This document shows positions 1-6,463 of a DNA stretch of 8,568 nt, piece by piece; positions within the stretch are counted from its first letter, which is position 1; every line of letters starts with the position of its first letter. The position numbers were made by a program, and so were the translations under genes. The stretch covers positions 1-8,568 of the forward strand of contig SLDF01000173.1 in the NCBI GenBank assembly GCA_007125435.1, given 5' to 3'. The DNA comes from Saprospiraceae bacterium (GTDB taxonomy: Bacteria; Bacteroidota; Bacteroidia; Chitinophagales; Saprospiraceae). Under the pieces are notes generated by a model that saw nothing but the letters and a program-made list of their open reading frames with translations, ran no database searches and was not told the DNA's origin.

Positions 1-90
1 TGTTCTTATCATGAAAAAAAGCTATGAACCGATTAACCAATTGTTGATCTTTTGACTTTTTATGTGTTAGTCCCCAGAAAAAATAAGTGA
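1..90 (-). repeat. Repeat A, left copy (inverted relative to the copy at 6374-6463)
   Basis: The reverse complement of these 90 bases aligns without a gap to 6374-6463, and I count 78 of 90 matching positions. The best-conserved blocks are TTTCTGGGGACTAACACAT and GATCAACAATTGG. No reading frame is evident in either copy, so the similarity is at the DNA level. This copy begins at the window edge, so its true left boundary is unknown. It could be a dispersed intergenic repeat, the end of a decayed mobile element, or one arm of a duplicated segment. The sequence supports the homology but not the identity. Confidence 0.85.
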
Positions 91-190
91 TCCAAAAATA
101 ATGGTTATATCTGATAGCTAACCTAAGCATATAACTTCATGAACCCGAGCAATATAAGAGTTTGCATTCCAAAAAATTATTTTTTCTACA

Positions 191-315
191 GGCTTGCATC
201 AGCGCTGCGGAGCGGGTCACGAGTGATAGCGAGTGAGTCCGTAGGACCGAGCGAACAGCGAGCCCCGTAGCATAGCGACCCGACGACGACAGGAGGAGGG
301 TGATGCCCAAAGCGA
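191..315 (-). repeat. Repeat B, left copy (MITE/REP-like intergenic element)
   Basis: This segment is far richer in G and C than its AT-rich surroundings. Its reverse complement shares both ends with 4852-4990: a left arm containing TTGGGCATCACCCT, then GGGTCGCTA and GGGCTC, and a right arm CGCTGATGCAAG followed by an A-rich tail. The middle is diverged and differs in length. Each end carries GCATCA in opposite orientation, giving a short terminal inverted repeat. There is no open frame of note. It lies downstream of the minus-strand envelope gene. It is best read as a non-autonomous dispersed repeat, and I see no convincing target-site duplication. Confidence 0.75.
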
Positions 316-367
316 CAACATAAAATACACCAACAAGTAGGAGTCTAAACCTTTATTTTTCGATAGC

Positions 368-1243
368 TCAAAACTTACAATTGGTGCGATTTGCAGTGAG
401 GTCCGACATATACAATTGGTAGGAAAGTTTAACAAATCCGGTAATATACCAGTCCATTGTACCAGGGGATCCTCTTTGCCTTCTTTCATGATCACGAGGC
501 ACATAATCCTCTGGAGCAATACCGGTAACCTGCCATGCCCTGCGAGCCACCTGAGCTGTCAACTCTCCTCTGTTTTCTAGTAGCACATCGTATGGCACAT
601 AAGTCGTACTGACATCATCTAAATAATCAGTAAATGTTTTACGCCAACCAATTTCCCCAGAAATAGTCAGACGATCAGATACGGCCCATTTTAGCCCTCC
701 ACCAAAAGGTATGCTTATCTGATATAAGCTATAGAAATCTCGATCTGGAAATTGAGGCAAACCCTGTCCCTCAGTGCCTAAAGGCTGAAGCCTTACGACC
801 TCCCCATTGAAAATAGTAGTGGGGTCAAAGTGAAAAAAAGCGATGCCACCGAATAAATAAGGTGTAAAAGAGTTACCTTCTTTATTGGGAAAGAAGCCAA
901 ATATATTCCATTCGCCCATCAAGGCTAATTCATAAATTTGGGTGTGAAAGCTTAGATTCCTCCTCTCTCGCCATGGTGAGTTACTCTTAGCGTCGTCTCC
1001 CCTTATGGATGTTGCTACAAAGCTAAATCGACCTGTCAAATATCGATTGAAATTATATTTTGAAAATACAGTAACGCCCGGTTCTAGTATAAAAAACCTG
1101 CCTATCAACGTCGGTGGTGTCAATTCTCCGTCATAGGTAGACAAACCGAAACCTAGCCCAACTTCTAGTGATTGAGCTTGAAGCTGGCCTGTATGCAAGC
1201 TTATAGAGATGCCTATAAAGAATATCAGAAACAAATGTTTCAA
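368..1243 (-). CDS. DUF6089-family outer-membrane beta-barrel protein
   Basis: A 291-residue predicted envelope protein of unknown function. Residues 1-24 form a signal peptide ending LQAQ. The rest alternates short amphipathic strands typical of a small beta-barrel. Recognisable family blocks are RNLSF (95-99), FTPYLFGGIAFF (126-137), LQPLGTEGQG (152-161), SIPFGGGLK (177-185), RKTFTDYLDDVSTTY (201-215) and a late NDWY-like TMDWY (263-267). These match the DUF6089 pattern common in Bacteroidota. The chain ends in Phe, as many outer-membrane proteins do. The start must be the TTG at 1243-1241: an in-frame TAA lies at 1258-1256 and no ATG intervenes, while this TTG gives an intact signal peptide. 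It is transcribed alone, divergently from the S8 peptidase gene. I see no clear terminator downstream. The family call is confident; the function is unknown. Confidence 0.85.
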   Translation of the reverse strand: MKHLFLIFFIGISISLHTGQLQAQSLEVGLGFGLSTYDGELTPPTLIGRFFILEPGVTVFSKYNFNRYLTGRFSFVATSIRGDDAKSNSPWRERRNLSFHTQIYELALMGEWNIFGFFPNKEGNSFTPYLFGGIAFFHFDPTTIFNGEVVRLQPLGTEGQGLPQFPDRDFYSLYQISIPFGGGLKWAVSDRLTISGEIGWRKTFTDYLDDVSTTYVPYDVLLENRGELTAQVARRAWQVTGIAPEDYVPRDHERRQRGSPGTMDWYITGFVKLSYQLYMSDLTANRTNCKF

Positions 1244-1548
1244 AAGAATAAAAAATTAGTCATTAACCTAAAATACAAAAACACTCATCAGCTGCTCACT
1301 TGTAAGTCGAAGGACACAATCAACATCATCCCAAACCGTTATCCTTTAAATTATGAAAATGTAAGGAGCAATTTTACAAAGTAACTTAATAACAAATTGC
1401 TTCGTTTGTAAATTGTCTATGATTATGACAAGATATTAAACAACGAGTTGAGAGATAACGATAAAAGCAGATTGAATTTTCATGTACGAGAATGATTATA
1501 AAATAAAGTAACCATAAAACTATGCTTCTATACTCAACTCAGACCTGT

Positions 1549-1610
1549 ATCATCGTCAAAAACCGTCTAAGTGGACAAAATATTTATTTAGTCTTCGGTT
1601 TGATGATGAT
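1549..1610 (+). other. Long imperfect hairpin upstream of the peptidase promoter
   Basis: Bases 1549-1565 and 1596-1610 can pair over about 15 base pairs, with one G-U pair and a two-base A bulge, around a loop of about 30 bases. It lies just upstream of the predicted peptidase promoter and has no T-run, so it is not a classic terminator. It could be a protein-binding dyad or a structure in a leader transcript. The pairing is visible in the sequence; any role is inference. Confidence 0.35.
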
Positions 1611-1645
1611 GCCCGATTCTGATGTTTAATTTCAGGTTAAATCAT

Positions 1646-1653
1646 TACCTTCG
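1646..1653 (+). promoter_or_regulatory. Probable Bacteroidota-type -7 promoter element for the S8 peptidase
   Basis: TACCTTCG matches the Bacteroidota -7 consensus TAnnTTTG at all fixed positions but one. The upstream -33 region (TGTTTAAT near 1623) is only a loose match. Transcription would start near 1660, giving a 5' leader of about 45-50 bases before the ATG at 1708. Confidence 0.45.
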
Positions 1654-1707
1654 CCTCGCAAATATGAATAATAAAAGCCATTTTTTTAATTAAAATCAAC
1701 ATAAACA

Positions 1708-3369
1708 ATGAATATAAATTGTAAAAGCTTGTTCATAGCCTTCGTTTTTATTTTTTCCACCTTAGGATTGACTGCTCAACTGCCAAATGATTGGTATTTA
1801 CTGGACGCCAAGGATGATGGATTCCCAGGTGTTTCTGCAAATAAAGCATTTGACAAGTTACTTGCCAATAAAAAAGCAGACACAGTTATAGTTGCTATAA
1901 TTGACTCAGGAGTAGAACATACCCATGATGGTCTAAGCCCTCACATATGGGTCAACGAGGGAGAAATTCCTGACAATGGAATCGATGACGATGGCAACGG
2001 CTATGTAGATGATGTATATGGATGGAACTTTATTGGTGGTCCAAATGGCAAAAATGTATCAGGTGACACATATGAAGTCACCAGGCTATATGCCAAATAT
2101 AGAGCTAAGTATGAAGATGCTGATCCTGAGCAATTATCAAAGGATGAAAAAGAAGAGTACGATCGTTATCTGGAGTATAAGGAAGAGGTAGAAAGAGAAC
2201 GAGCAAAGGCAAAGAATCAATTCGACATGATGGTAAACACTATGTCAACAATAACTGGGGCACTTAGTGCATTAGAACAAGAGTTTGGAGATGAAAAACC
2301 TTTTACCTTAGAAAATGTAGAGGCCATAGAGCCGGGAGATAATAACTCACTGGCCATGGGTAAAAGTTTTGCCATTCAGGTTTTGGCATCGGGTGCAGAA
2401 GTAGATACGTTTTCAGTGTTTAAAGAGGAAATACTTGGCCAATTCGGCGAGCAAATGAAATACTTCAGAACAAAAGCGGATGTTGGTTACAACCCCGATT
2501 TCGATCCAAGAAATATAGTTGGCGATAATTATGAAGATTCCAGCGAACAATTTTATGGCAATAATGATGTAGAAGGACCTGACGCCATGCACGGCACTCA
2601 TGTTGCCGGTATAGTTGGTGCCAAATCACATGAAGGAGAAGAAATATATGGTGTAGCCAGACATGTAAAACTCATGTCAATAAGAGCTGTACCGGATGGT
2701 GATGAAAGAGATAAAGATGTAGCCAATGCCATCAGGTATGCTGTGGATAATGGCGCATCTATTATCAATATGTCTTTTGGAAAAGGCCATTCATGGGATA
2801 AGCAAGTTGTAGATGATGCCGTGAGATACGCTGAGAAAAACGATGTGCTTCTAGTGCATGCAGCTGGAAACTCCAATCAAAATAACGATGTAGAGCCCAA
2901 CTTTCCCAATAAGTTTTATGAAAAGACAGGCTGGTTCAAGCCCAAAAAAGCAAGAAACTGGATAGAAGTGGGCGCGCTTTCGCCATCTATGGACAAAAAA
3001 ATGCCAGCAAGCTTTTCAAATTATGGAGCGAAGACTGTAGATATTTTTGCTCCAGGTGTACAGATCTATTCCACAGTACCGGGTAATACTTACAGACACT
3101 TACAGGGGACAAGCATGGCATCGCCTACGGTTGCGGGTGTCGCAGCTATTCTGCGTGCATATTTCCCAGAATTGACGGCAAGACAAGTAAGAGAAATCAT
3201 TATGAAAACGGCTGTACCTGTTACTGAGAAAGTATATAAACCTGGTACAGAGGATTTAGTAAGTTTCGACGAGCTGTGTGCTACAGGAGGCTACATTAAT
3301 GCTTATGAAGCTGTAAAAATGGCTATGAATACCAAAGGCAAGAAAAAAGTCAAAAAAGACAAGGCCTAA
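1708..3369 (+). CDS. Secreted S8 (subtilisin-like) serine peptidase
   Basis: A 553-residue predicted exported endopeptidase. Residues 1-24 form a signal peptide (ending LTAQ). The catalytic triad is intact: Asp66 in AIIDSG, His295 in HGTHVAG and Ser469 in GTSMASP, with oxyanion Asn388 in AAGNS. A calcium-loop-like acidic stretch DDDGNGYVDD lies at 93-102. About 229 residues separate Asp from His, against about 32 in subtilisin. The insert contains a highly charged, probably helical segment (about 125-170). Similar long inserts occur in Bacteroidota S8 peptidases of this size, so it is probably a family trait. No type IX secretion C-terminal domain is visible; the chain ends in a lysine-rich tail. 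The ATG at 1708 is chosen because it gives a clean signal peptide. The gene stands alone, with its own promoter and terminator. The substrate is unknown. Confidence 0.92.
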   Translation: MNINCKSLFIAFVFIFSTLGLTAQLPNDWYLLDAKDDGFPGVSANKAFDKLLANKKADTVIVAIIDSGVEHTHDGLSPHIWVNEGEIPDNGIDDDGNGYVDDVYGWNFIGGPNGKNVSGDTYEVTRLYAKYRAKYEDADPEQLSKDEKEEYDRYLEYKEEVERERAKAKNQFDMMVNTMSTITGALSALEQEFGDEKPFTLENVEAIEPGDNNSLAMGKSFAIQVLASGAEVDTFSVFKEEILGQFGEQMKYFRTKADVGYNPDFDPRNIVGDNYEDSSEQFYGNNDVEGPDAMHGTHVAGIVGAKSHEGEEIYGVARHVKLMSIRAVPDGDERDKDVANAIRYAVDNGASIINMSFGKGHSWDKQVVDDAVRYAEKNDVLLVHAAGNSNQNNDVEPNFPNKFYEKTGWFKPKKARNWIEVGALSPSMDKKMPASFSNYGAKTVDIFAPGVQIYSTVPGNTYRHLQGTSMASPTVAGVAAILRAYFPELTARQVREIIMKTAVPVTEKVYKPGTEDLVSFDELCATGGYINAYEAVKMAMNTKGKKKVKKDKA

Positions 3370-3379
3370 ATAAATAAGA

Positions 3380-3416
3380 CCGAACTGTACTGCATAGATT
3401 TTGCAGTACAGTTCGG
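3380..3416. terminator. Bidirectional terminator hairpin between convergent genes
   Basis: Bases 3380-3394 and 3402-3416 form a perfect 15-bp stem around a 7-base loop. The hairpin sits 10 bases after the peptidase stop codon and one base before the DUF721 stop codon on the other strand. The T-tracts on either side are short and interrupted, but the position between convergent genes and the stem strength make a shared terminator likely. Confidence 0.8.
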
Positions 3417-3417
3417 T

Positions 3418-3699
3418 TTACAAAAAAACGATTTTATCAACGTACGCTTCTCCTAGACTCTCATTGACAGTCCTTAATATTTGCTCCTTCCCCATTGCAA
3501 GTTCATTTTTTAGAGGTGCTGATGTAATTTTGACAAATAAGGTCTGATTCTCCAATCTTATCCCAGATGTATATCTAATAATAATTGGACCGAACATTTC
3601 TTCCCACTTTGCCTTTATCTTAGCTTCGTAATAAGGTCCTTTATTACCTTTATCCCGATAAAGATTTTTCAAAATATCGCCCAGCTTTTTCTCACTCAT
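3418..3699 (-). CDS. DUF721 (DciA-like) protein
   Basis: A 93-residue single-domain cytoplasmic protein. The pattern fits DUF721: a conserved Trp in KAKWEEMFG (about 29-37), a beta strand LFVKI (54-58), and SAPLKNELAMGKEQILRTVN (about 60-79), which matches the family's S-x-x-x-x-x-EL-x-x-x-KEQ-x-L-x-x-x-N core. DUF721 includes DciA, which helps load the replicative helicase in bacteria lacking DnaC or DnaI. Bacteroidota members are usually short versions like this one. The gene starts 11 bases after the recF stop and is surely cotranscribed with it, an arrangement frequent in the phylum and consistent with a replication or repair role. A DciA function for this short form is inference. Confidence 0.85.
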   Translation of the reverse strand: MSEKKLGDILKNLYRDKGNKGPYYEAKIKAKWEEMFGPIIIRYTSGIRLENQTLFVKITSAPLKNELAMGKEQILRTVNESLGEAYVDKIVFL

Positions 3700-3710
3700 G
3701 ATGACTTATT

Positions 3711-4820
3711 TTATGCCTCTAAAAGTTCTGCCTCACCGTCCTGAATTACCCATACTTTATAAGATGGTAAATTGATGTCATGCAGCAAGTCAACTAATCT
3801 TAATTTAAAGGCATCCGTTATAAAAATCTGACCTTGCTGCTCACATACTAACTCCTTGATGAGGTTTTTAATTCTCAATGGATCAAGCTTGTCAAAAATA
3901 TCATCCAGTAGTACAATAGGCAGATAACCAAATGTAGCCCCTATATGTTCTATTTGTGACAACTTCAAAGCTAAAACCGCTGTTTTGATTTGACCCTGTG
4001 AGCCTACCTTGCGCAGTAACATACTGTCTTTTTGTAGAAGAATATCGTCTCTGTGAACACCAAAGTTAGAACGTCGCAATACTACATCTTTTTCCCAGTG
4101 TTTAGATAAGCCCTCATGAAAGTCGTCAGATAATAGCTGACTTTTGTAAGATAAGGCGACATCATCTTGCTGACCTCCCAATAAGTCGTACTTACTTTTA
4201 AATAAAAGCTCCAATTCCTCCAGAAATTTATGTCTGACATTAAAAACTGCTGCACCATGAGAGGCCATCTGTACGTTCCAGGCCTCTACGAGGTGGGCGT
4301 TTTGTTTTGCCCGGTCACCCATCTGCTTAAGGAATGCATTGCGCTGCTTTAATACTCTGTTGTAGGCCATCAAATGCTTGAGGTAAGTCTTATCCACCTG
4401 ACTCAATATCTGATCTAAGAACCTCCTTCTAACTTCCGAGCCGCCATACACCAATTCTATATCTCCCGGGCTAATCATAATGACCGGATATCTCCCTAGA
4501 TATTCCACCATACTTTCAATAGCCACATCATCAACTTCTATCAGCTTTTGCTTACCGTCGTGCTTGACTACGGCTTTTTCATGAGATCCCTGCTTGTATA
4601 CCTTGGCCTCTAGTCTATAGTAACCCGCATCATAGTTTTTTATATGAATCTCTTTAGTTGAAAAATAACTTCGCCCATAGCACACCATATACAATCCATC
4701 CAAAAGGTTAGTTTTGCCCATCCCATTATTCCCGACAAAAATATTGACCCTTTCATCCAAATTAAGCTGTGTAGCTTGATGATTCTTATAATTACTTAAC
4801 TTTAGCTTTTCTATATACAT
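3711..4820 (-). CDS. recF: DNA replication and repair protein RecF
   Basis: A 369-residue SMC-like ATPase that with RecO and RecR loads RecA at single-stranded gaps. Visible motifs, numbered from the chosen start: Walker A GNNGMGKT (30-37), the ABC-type signature region around GSQGQIKT (about 273-280), and Walker B LPIVLLDD (300-307) followed by the FDKLD D-loop. The N-terminus MYIEKLKLSNYKNH matches the usual RecF opening, which is why I choose the ATG at 4820-4818. An in-frame ATG at 4847 would add nine residues of no family character and remains possible. Length is normal for RecF. The gene forms an operon with the DUF721 gene downstream. Its upstream region carries repeat B, whose edge is about 30 bases before this start codon. 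No frameshift or missing motif is seen. Confidence 0.95.
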   Translation of the reverse strand: MYIEKLKLSNYKNHQATQLNLDERVNIFVGNNGMGKTNLLDGLYMVCYGRSYFSTKEIHIKNYDAGYYRLEAKVYKQGSHEKAVVKHDGKQKLIEVDDVAIESMVEYLGRYPVIMISPGDIELVYGGSEVRRRFLDQILSQVDKTYLKHLMAYNRVLKQRNAFLKQMGDRAKQNAHLVEAWNVQMASHGAAVFNVRHKFLEELELLFKSKYDLLGGQQDDVALSYKSQLLSDDFHEGLSKHWEKDVVLRRSNFGVHRDDILLQKDSMLLRKVGSQGQIKTAVLALKLSQIEHIGATFGYLPIVLLDDIFDKLDPLRIKNLIKELVCEQQGQIFITDAFKLRLVDLLHDINLPSYKVWVIQDGEAELLEA

Positions 4821-4851
4821 ATTTGCTATTGATGAGGTGTATTTCATTTTA

Positions 4852-4990
4852 TCGCTTGGGCATCACCCTTCACTTCGTTACGGGTCGCTACGTTACAGGG
4901 CTCCCGGAATGGTCGGCCTCTGCTCCACTATTGTTACGCAGAGTCTGGCTCCTGACGTCGCCACCCTTTCACATCGCTGATGCAAGACCC
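4852..4990 (+). repeat. Repeat B, right copy (MITE/REP-like intergenic element)
   Basis: This is the second copy of the GC-rich element at 191-315, in the opposite orientation. It begins TCGCTTGGGCATCACCCTTC and ends CATCGCTGATGCAAGACCC, followed by an A-run. GCATCA and TGATGC mark the two ends as a short terminal inverted repeat. The middle differs from the first copy in sequence and is about 14 bases longer overall. It occupies the space directly upstream of recF and would be transcribed into its leader if the promoter at 5038-5045 is used. Confidence 0.75.
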
Positions 4991-5037
4991 GTGTAAAAAA
5001 ATCGACATTTTGAAAAACACACCTATTGATGTCTACT

Positions 5038-5045
5038 CAAATTTA
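5038..5045 (-). promoter_or_regulatory. Possible -7 promoter element for recF
   Basis: Read on the minus strand this is TAAATTTG, a full match to TAnnTTTG. There is no convincing -33 motif at the expected distance, and such octamers arise by chance in AT-rich DNA. If used, the recF mRNA would have a leader of roughly 210 bases that includes repeat B. Confidence 0.3.
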
Positions 5046-5187
5046 TAATGTATCCTATCCTAAAAAAACATTAGCACAATTGTAATTATAAATCTTACCT
5101 GTTAAGGTTTAACACTATAAAATTGGAGACAAAAATAACAAAATGAAGCATGAGCCTGTTGAAAATAGTAAAATCGCAATAGAATTG

Positions 5188-5195
5188 TATATTTG
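5188..5195 (+). promoter_or_regulatory. Probable -7 promoter element for pdhA
   Basis: TATATTTG fits the Bacteroidota -7 consensus TAnnTTTG exactly. It lies 22 bases before the pdhA ATG, implying a very short leader. A TTG at 5159-5161 is somewhat too far upstream for a standard -33 element. There is no Shine-Dalgarno sequence; the start is preceded by an A-rich stretch, as is usual in this phylum. Confidence 0.5.
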
Positions 5196-5217
5196 CTTTT
5201 AATTAAAAAGATTTCAA

Positions 5218-6243
5218 ATGGCAGAAGTAGCAGAGAAAACAAAAAGTAAAAAAGGTACGAAATACGATAAAGATACTTATTTGAAGTGGTTCACGACAAT
5301 GTTCCGCATTCGCAAATTTGAAGAGCGTGCATTGCTGATGTACTCCAAGCAAAAGATTAGAGGCTTTTGCCATGTCTATATTGGACAAGAAGCAGTGACC
5401 GCCGGCATGGAGACTGCGTTAAAACAAGATGATGCCCTCGTGACCGCGTACAGACAGCATGGTATAGCTCTAATGAAAGGTTTGTCTGCGCGCTCGTGCA
5501 TGGCAGAACTTTTCGGGAAAGAAACCGGAGCTGTGAAAGGTAAAGGGGGGTCTATGCACTTCTTTTCAGCCGAGCATAGATACTTCGGTGGCAATGGTAT
5601 TGTCGGTGCCCAGATACCTATCGGCACGGGGATGGCATTAGCCGAGAAATATAGGAAGTCTGATTTGATCAGTGTGACCATGTTTGGTGACGGCGCAGCA
5701 AGACAAGGCGCTTTGCACGAAGCCTTCAATATGGCAATGACATGGAATCTACCCGTATTATATGTATGTGAAAACAATGGATACGCTATGGGAACTTCTG
5801 TATCCAGGACGTCAAATGTCGAGGACCTTTACAAGCTAGGCCTCAGCTATGATATGCCAAGTGAAGCAGTAGATGGCATGGATCCTGTCGCTGTACACGA
5901 AGCATTCACCAAAGCGGCAGAACACGTAAGAAGTGGCAAAGGGCCTTACTATCTCGAAGTCAAAACATATAGATATAAAGGGCACTCTGTTTCTGACCCT
6001 GCAAAATACAGATCAAAAGACGAGTTAAAATCTTACATGGAAAAAGATCCCATCAAAATGCTAGAGTCCAAGATTTTAGATAATAATATCGCCTCTGAAA
6101 GTGAAATTGAGGAGATAAAATCCATGATCAAAGCAGAAATAGACGATGCCGTCGAATTTGCAGAAAACTCTGAGTACCCATCTCCTGACGCCCTATATGA
6201 AGACAATTATATCCAGGAGGATTATCCATTCATGAAGGATTAA
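5218..6243 (+). CDS. pdhA: Pyruvate dehydrogenase E1 component, alpha subunit
   Basis: A 341-residue thiamine-diphosphate enzyme subunit. With the beta subunit it decarboxylates pyruvate and passes the acetyl group to lipoyl-E2, feeding acetyl-CoA to the TCA cycle. The TPP/Mg motif is intact: GDG (157-159) to NN (186-187) at the standard spacing. Other marks are YRQHG (78-82), the GKGGSMHFF block (108-116) and YRYKGHSVSDP (251-261), which aligns with the regulatory loop of the mitochondrial enzyme. These features favour PDH over a branched-chain 2-oxoacid dehydrogenase. The N-terminus is Lys-rich for about 15 residues before the domain. The start at 5218 follows a perfect -7 element. No E1 beta or E2 gene is adjacent, so the complex must be completed from elsewhere. 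The gene diverges from recF and ends in its own terminator. Confidence 0.93.
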   Translation: MAEVAEKTKSKKGTKYDKDTYLKWFTTMFRIRKFEERALLMYSKQKIRGFCHVYIGQEAVTAGMETALKQDDALVTAYRQHGIALMKGLSARSCMAELFGKETGAVKGKGGSMHFFSAEHRYFGGNGIVGAQIPIGTGMALAEKYRKSDLISVTMFGDGAARQGALHEAFNMAMTWNLPVLYVCENNGYAMGTSVSRTSNVEDLYKLGLSYDMPSEAVDGMDPVAVHEAFTKAAEHVRSGKGPYYLEVKTYRYKGHSVSDPAKYRSKDELKSYMEKDPIKMLESKILDNNIASESEIEEIKSMIKAEIDDAVEFAENSEYPSPDALYEDNYIQEDYPFMKD

Positions 6244-6270
6244 TTTAGATCATTAAAGCACAATATAGAG

Positions 6271-6302
6271 AGTGACCTTCTACCCGAGGGTCACTTTTTT
6301 TT
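6271..6302 (+). terminator. Rho-independent terminator of pdhA
   Basis: AGTGACC at 6271-6277 pairs with GGTCACT at 6289-6295. The stem extends inward by about three more pairs to a five-base loop, and an unbroken run of eight T (6295-6302) follows. It lies 27 bases after the pdhA stop codon. Confidence 0.9.
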
Positions 6303-6373
6303 GGCCAAGACTCTGTAGATATTATCAATGCCTTTTTCCTGCCTTTCGGATGATTTTTTTGATAAATTGAGGC

Positions 6374-6463
6374 TCACTTCTTTTTTCTGGGGACTAACAC
6401 ATGAAAACTCTAAGGATCAACAATTGGCTAATCGGTTTATAGCCTTTTTCCTAGATAAGACCA
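6374..6463 (+). repeat. Repeat A, right copy (inverted relative to the copy at 1-90)
   Basis: These 90 bases match the reverse complement of 1-90 without gaps, at 78 of 90 positions by my count. Most differences cluster in the last quarter, in a T-rich run. Flanking DNA on both sides shows no continued similarity that I can see, so the right boundary is probably near 6463. The copy lies in a gene-poor tract after the pdhA terminator. Its nature is unknown. Confidence 0.85.

Larger units (their letters stand above)
1244..1707. other. Divergent intergenic region between the envelope gene and the peptidase gene
   Basis: This 464-base AT-rich spacer holds the upstream regions of both divergent genes. 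I see a probable plus-strand promoter at 1646-1653 and an extended hairpin at 1549-1610. I found no good match to the Bacteroidota -7 consensus for the minus-strand gene. A short plus-strand frame that starts inside the envelope gene and ends at 1384 looks like chance: it has no recognisable composition or motif. Confidence 0.5.

Noticed and set aside
1..90. Repeat A as an integron attC-type recombination site
   Set aside because: The GTTAG and CTAAC strings looked suggestive, but the attC core GTTRRRY/RYYYAAC is not satisfied, the arms do not fold into an attC-like hairpin, and no integrase gene or cassette array is present.
93..100. A TATTTTTG match to the -7 consensus on the minus strand next to repeat A
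   Set aside because: An exact match, but AT-rich DNA yields such octamers often and no gene is visible downstream within the window.
217..519. A 100-codon minus-strand open frame at the left end
   Set aside because: It overlaps the envelope gene in another frame and runs into repeat B; its protein resembles nothing I recognise.
1172..1384. A 70-codon plus-strand open frame overlapping the 5' end of the envelope gene
   Set aside because: Its first third is antisense to a real signal peptide. The rest is AT-rich, Lys/Asn-rich translation without recognisable motif, promoter or start signal.
1924..2317. The peptidase as a fusion or frameshifted gene because of the long segment between Asp and His
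   Set aside because: The reading frame is continuous, base composition is even, all catalytic motifs are intact, and comparable inserts are known in Bacteroidota S8 peptidases.
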